Shown here one piece after another: positions 49,542 through 57,893 of a DNA stretch of 64,000 nt. Location: assembly GCA_041920505.1 (NCBI GenBank), contig JBHGXV010000039.1:1-64000 (forward strand), read 5' to 3'. Both the position numbers and the translations under genes were made by a program. Each line of letters opens with the position of its first letter. Within the stretch, counting starts at the first letter, position 1. A model generated the notes under the pieces. That model saw nothing but the letters and a program-made list of their open reading frames with translations, was not told the DNA's origin and did not search any database. Source of the stretch: JBHGXV01 sp041920505 (lineage in GTDB: Bacteria; Bacillota; Bacilli; Brevibacillales; Brevibacillaceae).

Positions 49542-50792
49542 ATGAAGACTGTTGGTCTGGTAGTGGAATACAACCCGCTTCACAATGGACATCGCTACCA
49601 CATCGAAGCGGCCAAAGCGATCACCGGCGCCGATTCGGTCGTAGCGGTGATGAGCGGCGACTTTTTGCAGCGGGGCGAACCGGCTCTGGTGAGCAAGTGG
49701 GCCCGGGCGGAGATGGCCCTCGCCGCCGGAGTCGACCTGGTGATCGAACTGCCGGTCTTGTTCGCCACTGCAAACGCGGAGATGTTTGCGCACGGCGCCG
49801 TATCGCTTTTGGATCGGCTCGGGGTGGTGGACGCGATCTGTTTTGGCAGCGAGAGCGGCGAAATCGGCTGGATGCTTGCGCTCGCGGAGCTGTTGGCCAA
49901 CGAACCTAGGGCGTTCAGCGACGCGCTTAAAAAAGGCTTGTCCGCCGGGCTTGCCTACCCGGCGGCGGACGCCCGGGCGACGGCGGAGCTGCTGAACGGC
50001 ACCGGCTTCGGAACGGCCCCTGTCGAGCAGCCGAACAATATTCTCGGGCTCAACTACCTGCTCTCGCTCAAGCGTCTCAACAGCCGGATGCAGCCCGCGA
50101 CCATCCAGCGGCAAAAAGCGGACTACCGTCAGGAGACGATCACCGACGCGCGGATCGCCAGCGCCACCGCCCTGCGCAAGCTATTGTTCGAAGAGCGGGC
50201 GGATTTGGACGCGCTGGCTCCTTATGTGCCCGCGTCAACGCTGTCGATCCTGAAGCGGGAGTGTGCCGCCGGGCGCGGCCCTGTCTCTTGGGAGCACTTC
50301 CGCCACCCGCTGTTTCATCGGCTGCTGCAACTCTCCCCGAGCCAACTGGCGACGATTCGCGAAATGGAGGAGGGCATCGAGCATCGGCTGAAACAGGCGG
50401 TGAAGACGGCCGCGAGCGTCTCAGGGCTGATCGCCGCCGTCAAGACGAAGCGGTACACCTGGACCCGGTTGCAACGCACCCTCTTGTACGTGCTGCTCGA
50501 CCTGCGCAAGGAAACGCTTGCGGCTATGCCACTCAAACAGGGAGCGCGCTACGCCAGGGTGCTGGGATTCAGCGAAAAAGGGCGGCAGTTGTTGCATGCC
50601 GCCAAACAAAAAGGCGCGCTTCCGCTCTACAGCAACGTGCGGGACGGACTGGACCCGATGCTCGATCTGGACATCGCCGCCCACCAGGTGTACCGGCTGG
50701 CGGCCCCCGGGACGGACGAGGGTCCGTTCACCGAGGAGTACCGCCGTCCGCCGATCACGTTCCCTTTGGCTTCAGCGCCTTCAGGTAGTTGA
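49542..50792 (+). CDS. tmcAL: tRNA(Met) cytidine acetate ligase TmcAL (YlbM)
   Basis: A 416-residue nucleotidyltransferase-fold enzyme that makes N4-acetylcytidine at the wobble base of elongator tRNA-Met, using acetate and ATP. The N-terminal catalytic site is VVEYNPLHNGHRYHI (HxGH-type) and MSGDFLQRGEPAL; PNNILGLNYL is a family motif. It is divergent from yceD and converges with ylbL, whose last 38 bases overlap its 3' end. Confidence 0.95.
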   Translation: MKTVGLVVEYNPLHNGHRYHIEAAKAITGADSVVAVMSGDFLQRGEPALVSKWARAEMALAAGVDLVIELPVLFATANAEMFAHGAVSLLDRLGVVDAICFGSESGEIGWMLALAELLANEPRAFSDALKKGLSAGLAYPAADARATAELLNGTGFGTAPVEQPNNILGLNYLLSLKRLNSRMQPATIQRQKADYRQETITDARIASATALRKLLFEERADLDALAPYVPASTLSILKRECAAGRGPVSWEHFRHPLFHRLLQLSPSQLATIREMEEGIEHRLKQAVKTAASVSGLIAAVKTKRYTWTRLQRTLLYVLLDLRKETLAAMPLKQGARYARVLGFSEKGRQLLHAAKQKGALPLYSNVRDGLDPMLDLDIAAHQVYRLAAPGTDEGPFTEEYRRPPITFPLASAPSGS

Positions 50793-51834
50793 GCGCGTCG
50801 TCGACGGTTTTGACCGGCACGATCTTCATCCTCGCGCCGATGCGTTTGGCCGTAGCGACGGCTTCCTCGTAGTTGGAAACACCGCCTGAGGAGTCGCTGG
50901 GCGCGAAAAAGATTTCCGCTCCGGCGCGGTCGGCGGCCACAATCTTGTGGTTGATGCCACCGATCCGGCCCACGGTGCCGTCCGGATTGATCGTGCCGGT
51001 CCCGGCGATGCGAAAACCGCGCGTCAGGTCGATCTCTTTTTTCAATTGATCGTAGATCTCCAGTGTCATCATCAATCCGGCTGACGGACCGCCGATCTGT
51101 TCGGAGGAGATGGTCACTTTTTTCGGGATGTCCGCCTTGAACTTGTTGTCCGGACGAATCCCCAGTCCGGCGCGGCTGTTTTCACCGTGGGCGTCGGGCA
51201 GCCTGGCCAGCGTGAGGCGCGCGCTTTGTTCCCGGCCGCCGCGCAAGTAGACCACGTTCACGCTCTCGCCCGGCTGTTTGCTGGCGAGGTAGCCGAGCAA
51301 GTCGTCGGCGGTCAGCACCTGTTTGGTGTCGACGCGGGTGATCACGTCGCCTACCTTCAGCACGTTTTGTGCAGGCATCCCGGCGATCGTGCCCATCACC
51401 TCCACCCCCTGGTTCTCGATTTTCACCGGATAACCGGCGCGCTGAAAGGCGACGGCCTCGGCGATTAGTTGCGAGCTTTTCATCACTTCCAATTCCCGCT
51501 GGGTGAAATCCTGATCCGTCTCTCCCTGGCCCAGCACCAGATTCTTGTCGAGCAATTCCACGTCCGGGGAGAGTTTCGCGTAAAGGTACCACGCGGGAGT
51601 TGCCTCGCCCATGCGGACCGTGGTCAGCATGAACGCCCCTTTTTCATCCTTGCTGCCCCCTTCCACCTGAATGATCGGCGCCAGTTCCAGCGCCGAACCT
51701 GGCTGGGTGACATAGTACGGCAAAGGAACGTAAAACAAAAACAGCCACAGCGCGACGAAGCCCATGATCCACCAGCGAGGACGGCTCAGCCGCCCCGCTG
51801 GCCGGGGTTCAGCCGGTTTGATCTTCTCGGTCAT
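50755..51834 (-). CDS. ylbL: PDZ-Lon-type membrane protease (YlbL/SepM family)
   Basis: A 359-residue protease with one N-terminal membrane helix (WWIMGFVALWLFLFYVPLPYY), a PDZ domain at about 150-240 (VEVMGTIAGMPAQNVLKVGDVI) and a C-terminal Lon-type Ser-Lys domain. The Ser is in SEQIGGPSAGLMMTLE and the Lys in GGINHKIVAADRAGAE. YlbL in Bacillus helps remove the cell-division inhibitor YneA after DNA damage. The start overlaps the ylbK end by 26 bases. Confidence 0.95.
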   Translation of the reverse strand: MTEKIKPAEPRPAGRLSRPRWWIMGFVALWLFLFYVPLPYYVTQPGSALELAPIIQVEGGSKDEKGAFMLTTVRMGEATPAWYLYAKLSPDVELLDKNLVLGQGETDQDFTQRELEVMKSSQLIAEAVAFQRAGYPVKIENQGVEVMGTIAGMPAQNVLKVGDVITRVDTKQVLTADDLLGYLASKQPGESVNVVYLRGGREQSARLTLARLPDAHGENSRAGLGIRPDNKFKADIPKKVTISSEQIGGPSAGLMMTLEIYDQLKKEIDLTRGFRIAGTGTINPDGTVGRIGGINHKIVAADRAGAEIFFAPSDSSGGVSNYEEAVATAKRIGARMKIVPVKTVDDALNYLKALKPKGT

Positions 51835-52624
51835 CTACTTTCCCCCAATTCTCGATCATTTCCTTGATCCTGTCGACGTGCTCCAGGGCTGTCCGCTCTC
51901 CTTCGGCGATGATCTCCTCCACGCCGCTGTACGAGATACTGCTATAATGTCCCACATTCGGGCGAATTACCAGGTCGGCGGACAGCATCCGGTGGCGCAA
52001 AATCTCCCTCTCCATCACATCGATTGCCTGGGCGATCACGTCGAAAATGGAGCTAACCTTCATCTTCACGTCAAATTGGGCAACATCGACCGCGATGACG
52101 ATGTCGGCCCCCATCTCCCGCGCGACCGTGATCGGCACCCGGTCGATCACGCCGCCGTCCACCAAAAGCCGCTCTCCCACCCGCTCGGGGACGAAAATCC
52201 CGGGGATGGCGATGCTGGCCCGCACCGCCTGATCCACCGGTCCTTCGCGAAACACGACCCGCTCCCCGGTCTCAATATCGGTGGCCACGATCGCGAGCGG
52301 TTTAGCCAACTGTTCAATCCGCTTGCCGTGTGTCAAGAGACGGATCAATTCCTTGATTTTTTCGCCGGCGACGAATCCGAGATTGGGCACGATCACGTCC
52401 AGCCAGTGCTTGCGCTTCAGATTGAGCGCCAGCTTTTCCATCATGTGCGGCTTGATGTCGTTGGCGTACAACGCCCCGATCAGGCTGCCCATACTGCTGC
52501 CCGCCATCAGATCGATCGGAATGCCATGAGCCTCAAACACTTTCAATATCCCGATGTGCGCAAAGCCGCGCGCGCCGCCGGAACCAAGGGCCAATCCGAC
52601 GGTCGGTCGTTGTTTGCTCTTCAC
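51809..52624 (-). CDS. ylbK: Patatin-like phospholipase family protein (YlbK)
   Basis: A 271-residue serine hydrolase of the RssA/patatin group. The oxyanion motif is LALGSGGARGFAHIG, the nucleophile elbow AGSSMGSLIGALYA and the catalytic Asp in VDGGVIDRVP. GTG 52624 is chosen because GGAGGGGGGAT lies just upstream; the longer frame would run into the ylbJ promoter region. It is divergent from ylbJ and coupled to ylbL. Confidence 0.92.
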   Translation of the reverse strand: MKSKQRPTVGLALGSGGARGFAHIGILKVFEAHGIPIDLMAGSSMGSLIGALYANDIKPHMMEKLALNLKRKHWLDVIVPNLGFVAGEKIKELIRLLTHGKRIEQLAKPLAIVATDIETGERVVFREGPVDQAVRASIAIPGIFVPERVGERLLVDGGVIDRVPITVAREMGADIVIAVDVAQFDVKMKVSSIFDVIAQAIDVMEREILRHRMLSADLVIRPNVGHYSSISYSGVEEIIAEGERTALEHVDRIKEMIENWGKVDDREDQTG

Positions 52625-52748
52625 ACAGATCCCCCCTCCACATGCGTATGCGGCTGCCCGCGATTTCAGTTGTCCGCGCAGGCGGCGGGCGCATAGTTTC
52701 TTTTGCCTGCACGTAGACATGTACTATCTTGGTCGGCAGGAGGAACTT

Positions 52749-53978
52749 ATGGCTCGTCGTTCTTCGATGATCACCCTATTCTTGGCCCTTCTCGCCATCG
52801 TTCTGGTGGCGGCGCTCATCTCTCACCCGGAGCCGTCGTTTCAGGCCGCCGTGCGCGGTCTCGGCATCTGGTGGGACGTCGTCTTTCCCGCGCTGCTGCC
52901 GTTTATCGTCGTCTCCGAGATCCTGATGGGCACAGGCGTCGTCCACTTCGTCGGCGTGCTGTTGGAGCCGCTGATGCGCCCGCTGTTCAACGTCCCCGGC
53001 ACCGGCGGGTTTGTGCTGACCATGGGATTCTCCTCCGGGTATCCCGTCGCGGCCAAGCTCACCACCCGGCTGCGCGAACAAGGCGCGATCACCCGGGCCG
53101 AAGGGGAGCGGCTGGTCTCGTTTGCCACCACCGGCGACCCGCTGTTCGTCATCGGTGCCGTTGCCGTCGGGTTTTTTCACAGCGAACAGTTGGGCTTCGT
53201 GCTGGCGATCACGCACTACACGTCCGCCGCCTTGCTCGGCGTGCTGTACCGGTTTCACGCCTTTGGCCAGGCGTCCACTCCACCGCTGGAAAAGAAACGG
53301 CTCCCCCTCATCGTGCGGGCCCTGAAGGCGATGCACCGCGCCCGCCTGCGCGACGGACGGCCGTTCGGCCAATTGATGGGAGAAGCCGTTCACTCCGCCT
53401 TGCAAACCCTGTTTATGGTGGGCGGTTTTCTGATCGTGTTTTCCGTGGTCATTCAACTGTTGACGACGACCCACGTGACCCGGTTTCTCAATGCCGCGCT
53501 CACCGTCCTGCTCGCTCCGCTCGGCGTGCATCAGGCTTTTTCCCAGGCGCTGGTCTCCGGATTGTTTGAAGTCACGCTGGGCGCCCAGGCGGCAAGCGCG
53601 GTTCCCGGCGACGCCGGAATGATCTGGAAAGCGGCGATCGCAAGCGCCATCCTTTCCTGGGGCGGTCTGAGCGTGCACGCACAAGTGGCCAGCATCCTCA
53701 GCCACACCGACATCCGCTTCCTGCCGTACCTCGCCGCCCGCGCCATGCATGCGGTACTGGCCGCGATCCTGACAATCGCCCTGTGGCACCCCCTCGGAAG
53801 GCTGGCGTACGGGCGGGTCAGCAGCGTGCCGGTCTACCTCGTAACAGACGGCGGCGGAACATGGGAAAGCTGGCGGGACACGATCGCCCACTGCGGCCTG
53901 GCAGCACTGATCCTCTTCATCCTGTTACTCGGCGCAAGCGCCCTTTTCAGAAGGCTGTATCCGGCAAACCGCTCCTGA
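52749..53978 (+). CDS. ylbJ: Sporulation integral membrane protein YlbJ
   Basis: A 409-residue multi-helix protein with two nucleoside-recognition (Gate)-like domains; GFSSGYPVAAKLTTRLREQG and FATTGDPLFVIGAVAVGFF are characteristic of YlbJ. It is needed for spore cortex formation in Bacillus under SigE. ATG 52749 follows GGCAGGAGGAAC; upstream in-frame starts overlap ylbK antisense and lack such a site. I could not define the expected SigE promoter with confidence. Confidence 0.93.
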   Translation: MARRSSMITLFLALLAIVLVAALISHPEPSFQAAVRGLGIWWDVVFPALLPFIVVSEILMGTGVVHFVGVLLEPLMRPLFNVPGTGGFVLTMGFSSGYPVAAKLTTRLREQGAITRAEGERLVSFATTGDPLFVIGAVAVGFFHSEQLGFVLAITHYTSAALLGVLYRFHAFGQASTPPLEKKRLPLIVRALKAMHRARLRDGRPFGQLMGEAVHSALQTLFMVGGFLIVFSVVIQLLTTTHVTRFLNAALTVLLAPLGVHQAFSQALVSGLFEVTLGAQAASAVPGDAGMIWKAAIASAILSWGGLSVHAQVASILSHTDIRFLPYLAARAMHAVLAAILTIALWHPLGRLAYGRVSSVPVYLVTDGGGTWESWRDTIAHCGLAALILFILLLGASALFRRLYPANRS

Positions 53979-54008
53979 CGGCGAACCGGGCCTATAGCCG
54001 CGGGGTTC

Positions 54009-54485
54009 TCACCCCAGTTTGGCGCGCAACGCCCGCTCCACCGGCGGCGGCACCAGATCGCTCACGGATGCCTGGTACGCGGCCAACTCTTTGACAATGC
54101 TGGAACTTAAAAAGGAATACTGGCTGTTGGTCATCATGAAAAACGTCTCCACGTCATTGTCCAGCTTCTTGTTGATCGCCGCCATCTGCATTTCGTACTC
54201 GAAGTCGGAGATGGCGCGCAGGCCCTTGATCAGCACCTTGGCCCCTTTGGCCCGCATGTAGTCGATCAACAGCCCGTTGAACGAATCCACTTCCACGTTG
54301 GGAAGGTCGCGGGTCACCTCGCGCAACAGGGCTAACCGCTCCTCGACGGTAAACAGCGGCTGTTTCTTCGAGTTGGTCAGCACGGCGACGATCACCTTGT
54401 CAAAGATTTTCGCGCCGCGCGACACAATATCGAGATGTCCGTTGGTGACCGGGTCGAAACTGCCCGGACAAACAGCGATCCGCAT
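54009..54485 (-). CDS. coaD: Phosphopantetheine adenylyltransferase
   Basis: A 158-residue enzyme of CoA synthesis that adenylates 4'-phosphopantetheine. The start MRIAVCPGSFDPVTNGHLDIV holds the nucleotidyl-transfer (T/H)xGH motif, and YSFLSSSIVKELA is the second signature ISSS-type loop. ATG 54485 follows GGAGG; it is four bases from the rsmD stop, so the two are coupled. Confidence 0.97.
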   Translation of the reverse strand: MRIAVCPGSFDPVTNGHLDIVSRGAKIFDKVIVAVLTNSKKQPLFTVEERLALLREVTRDLPNVEVDSFNGLLIDYMRAKGAKVLIKGLRAISDFEYEMQMAAINKKLDNDVETFFMMTNSQYSFLSSSIVKELAAYQASVSDLVPPPVERALRAKLG

Positions 54486-54489
54486 GGCG

Positions 54490-55053
54490 TCAGCCTCCTT
54501 CATGTGAAAAACGGTACAAACTGATACGGGTATCGCCGTAGACGGCGCTCCGGTCGATCGCGCAGCCGCCGATCGCCTCGGGCAGCACCACCGCCGCGTC
54601 GTGTTCGGCGACGATCCACGCCCCGTCGCGCAACAGTCCGGCCTCCTGCAGCGCTCCGATCTCTTCGGCGATGCGCTGCTGGGCGTACGGCGGGTCGAGA
54701 AACACCAGGTCGAAGCGCGCCTGCCGCTTGGCCAGAGCCTTGAGCGCCCGGGCGGCGTCGTTTCGGTACACCTCCGCGCGCTCCGTCAGGCCGAGCGAAG
54801 CGAGATTTTGCCGAATGACGGTCACCGCCTTCGGATCGTTGTCGGTAAACACCGCCCGCTCGAAACCCCGGCTCAACGCTTCAATGCCCAGGCCGCCGGT
54901 GCCCGCGTACAAATCGAGCGCCCAGCCGCCGTCAAAATACGGCCCGATCATGTTAAAAATGGACTCCTTTACCTTGTCGGTCGTCGGCCGCGTCCCTCTG
55001 CCGGGCACGGCTGCCAACGGTCGTCCACGGTATTCTCCGGCAATGACTCGCAT
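54490..55053 (-). CDS. rsmD: 16S rRNA (guanine966-N2)-methyltransferase RsmD (YlbH)
   Basis: A 187-residue methyltransferase. MRVIAGEYRGRPLAAVPG is the usual start; the SAM site is LDLYAGTGGLGIEALSRG and the catalytic motif is FLDPPYA. ATG 55053 has only a modest GGTGA site but begins the family sequence; an upstream frame extending to 55314 is not coding-like. Operon with coaD. Confidence 0.95.
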   Translation of the reverse strand: MRVIAGEYRGRPLAAVPGRGTRPTTDKVKESIFNMIGPYFDGGWALDLYAGTGGLGIEALSRGFERAVFTDNDPKAVTVIRQNLASLGLTERAEVYRNDAARALKALAKRQARFDLVFLDPPYAQQRIAEEIGALQEAGLLRDGAWIVAEHDAAVVLPEAIGGCAIDRSAVYGDTRISLYRFSHEGG

Positions 55054-55274
55054 ACCCTCACCTATTATCGAGATTGACAATAAATTCATACTAACACAAG
55101 CGCGTTTCGGCGTAAAATCAGTCTGAAGCGAAAAAATTTCGCTCCGCTGTATAAAACACTCTTTCCCTGGCAAACAATAGAAGTAGCGACGCAACGGTGT
55201 CGCTGACAACCGCGGAGAAGACTTACGTTTCCCCATAAGCTCTTCCTCCGGTTTCTCCTCTCCCATAATTGAAA

Positions 55275-55353
55275 AGCGGTTTACATGGCGCGATCCGGTG
55301 TCTGATAGGAGCATCGCCGCGCGTGGTTCCAGGGCGGAACCGGTTAAACCGCT
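55275..55353 (+). ncRNA. Candidate structured RNA ahead of the end-joining genes
   Basis: AGCGGTTTA (55275-55283) and TAAACCGCT (55345-55353) form a perfect nine-base closing helix around an interior that contains the hairpin GGTTCC-AGGGC-GGAACC (55325-55341). A strong terminator follows at once. The layout is that of a riboswitch-like leader or a small RNA. I cannot match it to a known class, and a ylbH-leader-type element on the opposite strand is also possible. The rest of 55054-55447 holds no gene that I can support apart from this element. Confidence 0.45.
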
Positions 55354-55383
55354 GCCTCACTGCTTGCAGTGAGGCTTTTTTTT
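55354..55383 (+). terminator. Strong intrinsic terminator
   Basis: A perfect ten-base stem GCCTCACTGC/GCAGTGAGGC with loop TT (55354-55375) is followed by eight T residues on the plus strand. It ends the transcript that carries the structured element before the small ORF. Confidence 0.88.
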
Positions 55384-55447
55384 GCATGTTTTTCGCTTGA
55401 CGTGCCCACACTAACGGCAACGTATGTGTGGGAAAGGAGGAGCGCAC

Positions 55448-55591
55448 ATGGCCGAAAAACGACCCTCCGAGCAAAAACAGGAGGCAAGCGCAATGCAATC
55501 GCTGGCCGACCGCACCGGACAGAACAAGGAACTGGCACAGGCGATGCAATCCGCAGCCGACCGTTCTGACGTCCGCAAGCACGGGCAATAA
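55448..55591 (+). CDS. Small hydrophilic protein with a duplicated AMQS-ADR motif
   Basis: A 47-residue frame preceded by an excellent AAAGGAGGAG site at ideal spacing. It contains the same motif twice, AMQSLADRT and AMQSAADRS, about 17 residues apart, and is rich in Gln, Ala, Lys and Glu. It has no hydrophobic segment. I do not recognise the family; size and composition recall small spore-associated proteins. It lies 107 bases before ku on the same strand and may be co-expressed. Confidence 0.6.
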   Translation: MAEKRPSEQKQEASAMQSLADRTGQNKELAQAMQSAADRSDVRKHGQ

Positions 55592-55698
55592 CCCGGGCCC
55601 GAAGTCTGGTGTACGGTCACAGCAAACAAGCCGACGCCCACCGGCAAATCGGCCGGCAGCGGCGATCCGCGCCACACCGGCAGGAGAGGATGAGCGAG

Positions 55699-56628
55699 AT
55701 GCACACGGTCTGGAAAGGCTCGATCAGTTTCGGGCTGGTCAATATCCCGATACGCATGTTTACGGCAACGGAGGAGCGGGACGTCCGCTTCCGCCAGTTG
55801 CACAAGGATTGTCACACGCCGATTCGCTACGCGAAAATGTGCCCGCACTGCCAGCGCGAAGTGGAGGCGCACGAGATCGTCCGCGGGTTCGAATATGAAA
55901 AAGGCAACTTTGTCATCGTCCAAGACGAAGAGCTGGAAAGCCTGACGCCACAGACACGCAAGACCATTGACATTCTTGATTTCGTCGACCTGCGCGAGAT
56001 CGATCCGATTTATTTTGACAAAAGCTACTATCTCGCCCCGCAGGAGACAGGGGAAAAAGCGTATGCCTTGCTGCGCGCCGCGATGGAGAGAACCGGAAAG
56101 ATCGCGATCGCGCGAATCACCATCCGCAACCGGCAAAGTCTCGCCGCCGTGCGGGTTTACGACAGGTGCATCGTCCTGGAGACGATCTACTATCCCGACG
56201 AAGTCCGTCCCGTCGCCCATGTGCCCGCGCTCCCCGAAGCGGACGTCGCGCTTGCCGACAACGAACTCTCCATGGCCGAGACGCTGATCCAGAACATGAG
56301 CGCCCCGTTCCAGCCGGAAAAGTACAAGGACAACTACCGGGAGGAACTTCAGGAGTTGATCCGGCAGAAGCTGGAGGGCAAAGAGGTGGCGGCCGCCCCG
56401 GCGGTGCCCAAAGCCAATGTGATCGATCTGATGCAGGCGCTCAAGGCAAGTCTGGCCGCTGTCGGTCAGGAACCGGCGACGCCCGCGCCGCTTCAGCCGC
56501 ATCCGACGCCCGAGTCGGCAGATCGTCCGACCGAGCCCGCGACACCCAAACAGGCAGAATCAGCACCCCCTGCCACCAACACGGTAAAGACCATCCGGAG
56601 GAAAAAGACAGCGAAAAAAGCCGAGTGA
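55699..56628 (+). CDS. ku: Non-homologous end-joining protein Ku
   Basis: A 309-residue bacterial Ku that rings DNA ends and recruits LigD. The start MHTVWKGSISFGLVNIPIRM is diagnostic, followed by CHTPIRYAKMCPHCQREV and the core to about residue 250. The C-terminal tail is a Pro/Ala/Thr-rich linker that ends in a basic patch (IRRKKTAKKAE), as in many Ku proteins. ATG 55699 fits AGAGG spacing and the family start; an ATG three codons earlier is an alternative. It converges with the ligase gene. Confidence 0.96.
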   Translation: MHTVWKGSISFGLVNIPIRMFTATEERDVRFRQLHKDCHTPIRYAKMCPHCQREVEAHEIVRGFEYEKGNFVIVQDEELESLTPQTRKTIDILDFVDLREIDPIYFDKSYYLAPQETGEKAYALLRAAMERTGKIAIARITIRNRQSLAAVRVYDRCIVLETIYYPDEVRPVAHVPALPEADVALADNELSMAETLIQNMSAPFQPEKYKDNYREELQELIRQKLEGKEVAAAPAVPKANVIDLMQALKASLAAVGQEPATPAPLQPHPTPESADRPTEPATPKQAESAPPATNTVKTIRRKKTAKKAE

Positions 56629-56649
56629 GTTGCGCTCACCCGGCTTTTT
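56613..56649. terminator. Bidirectional terminator between ku and the ligase gene
   Basis: AGCCGAGTGAG pairs with CTCACCCGGCT (one mismatch) at about 56619-56645, flanked by an A run on the left and five T residues on the right, so it can act on both converging transcripts. The left arm includes the ku stop codon. Confidence 0.75.
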
Positions 56650-56682
56650 GCCGTTGTCCGCCATAAACGGGAAGGGAACAAG

Positions 56683-57633
56683 TCACCGCCGCATGTCGGC
56701 GGAAAAGACGCACTGCGTAGGCGGCACATCGACGAAGCCCTCAATCGACGGCTGCCGCAGGGATCGATCCCCGGTCCATTCCGCGTATTTGAGTTTGACC
56801 GTGAGAACAGGTTCCACCCAATAGGCGCCGACACTTCGTTTTGGCATGTTAACAAACGGGCGGTCCGGTCGAACCGCAGGCCGAAGCTGTTCTGTAAGCG
56901 CCCTCCACTCTTCCCGGGTGAGTCTGCCCGTTCCGGTGTGGCCGATGTACCAGAGCTGGCCCTGGGCATCGTACAAACCCAAAAGCACAGCGTTGACGAC
57001 GCCGCCGTTCAGCGTAAAGCCGCCGATTACCGCGATCAAGTCCCGGTAGTGCTTGATTTTCAGCCAGGTGTCTTTCTTTTCCCCGATCGCATACAACGAA
57101 TCGGTTCGTTTGCAGACAATTCCTTCCATGCCGTGCGCCTGGATCACCTGAAACAAGGCGCGGCCGTCGGCGTGGGACGGGACTAGCTGTATGTGGTCGT
57201 TCGGCTCGACGATTTGGGCGAGCAGTTCCGCCCGTTCGCAAAACGGCAACTCCGTCAGCCAGCGGCCGTTGCAATACAACACGTCGAAGATCATGTAGGT
57301 GATCGGCACCCGCTTTTGCGCCTCAGGTACCTTGTCCAGGCGGCGAAGGCCGTCCCTGCGCATCACCTCGTGAAAGGACGGTTTCCCGTCATCGCCAAGC
57401 GCGATGACCTCGCCGTCGAGAATGGCGGAATCGGCCCTCAGGTAGGACGCAGCATCGGCCATTTCGGGATAGTGCCTGGTTCGCTCATGCTTTTTTCGAT
57501 TAAACAGCCGCACCTCTTTCCCATCCCGGTACGTCAACACCCGAACGCCGTCCCACTTGATCTGGGCCACCCACCCGTCGCCTGCGGGAATCGTCTCGCC
57601 GGACTTTGGCTCCATCGGCACGATCGGTTCCAT
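56683..57633 (-). CDS. ligD: ATP-dependent DNA ligase, LigD ligase module
   Basis: A 316-residue ligase that seals ends held by Ku. The adenylated Lys is in VAQIKWDGVRVL; later motifs are DGEVIAL, MEGIVCKR and WLKIKHYRD, and the OB-fold follows (IGGFTLNGGVVNAVLLG to YWVEPVLTVKLKYAEWT). It is a ligase-only protein: the polymerase domain that is fused to it in Bacillus LigD is encoded by the divergent gene at 57894. No phosphoesterase domain is present. The start follows GGCGGGTGAT. Confidence 0.93.
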   Translation of the reverse strand: MEPIVPMEPKSGETIPAGDGWVAQIKWDGVRVLTYRDGKEVRLFNRKKHERTRHYPEMADAASYLRADSAILDGEVIALGDDGKPSFHEVMRRDGLRRLDKVPEAQKRVPITYMIFDVLYCNGRWLTELPFCERAELLAQIVEPNDHIQLVPSHADGRALFQVIQAHGMEGIVCKRTDSLYAIGEKKDTWLKIKHYRDLIAVIGGFTLNGGVVNAVLLGLYDAQGQLWYIGHTGTGRLTREEWRALTEQLRPAVRPDRPFVNMPKRSVGAYWVEPVLTVKLKYAEWTGDRSLRQPSIEGFVDVPPTQCVFSADMRR

Positions 57634-57893
57634 GTAGCATCACCCGCCATCAGACAGTTTTCGCCTCGGCCCGCCGCCGCGCGACCGTTCTGCGGTATAG
57701 TCTGGCCGCATACCAACCGCCGTATCCCCCCTAACGATGCGACTGGCCCGGATGCTTTCCCCCTCTTGCACTCTACGGCGACGTGCGCGTTCTCCGACGA
57801 TGAGATCCGACTCCCTTGCGATTCCGCTTATTTGCGACGCGGCTGGGGGATACTATCGGCTGAGAACAAGCCATTCCGACAGGGGGAAAGATC

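Noticed and set aside
52703..53569. A 288-codon frame in another phase of ylbJ
   Set aside because: Arg/Ala/Gly-rich translation with no motif; ylbJ in the main phase is well supported.
55275..55353. T-box leader suggested by GGTTCCAGGGCGGAACC
   Set aside because: The conserved AGGGTGGNACCGCG T-box sequence and an aminoacyl-tRNA or amino-acid gene downstream are absent.
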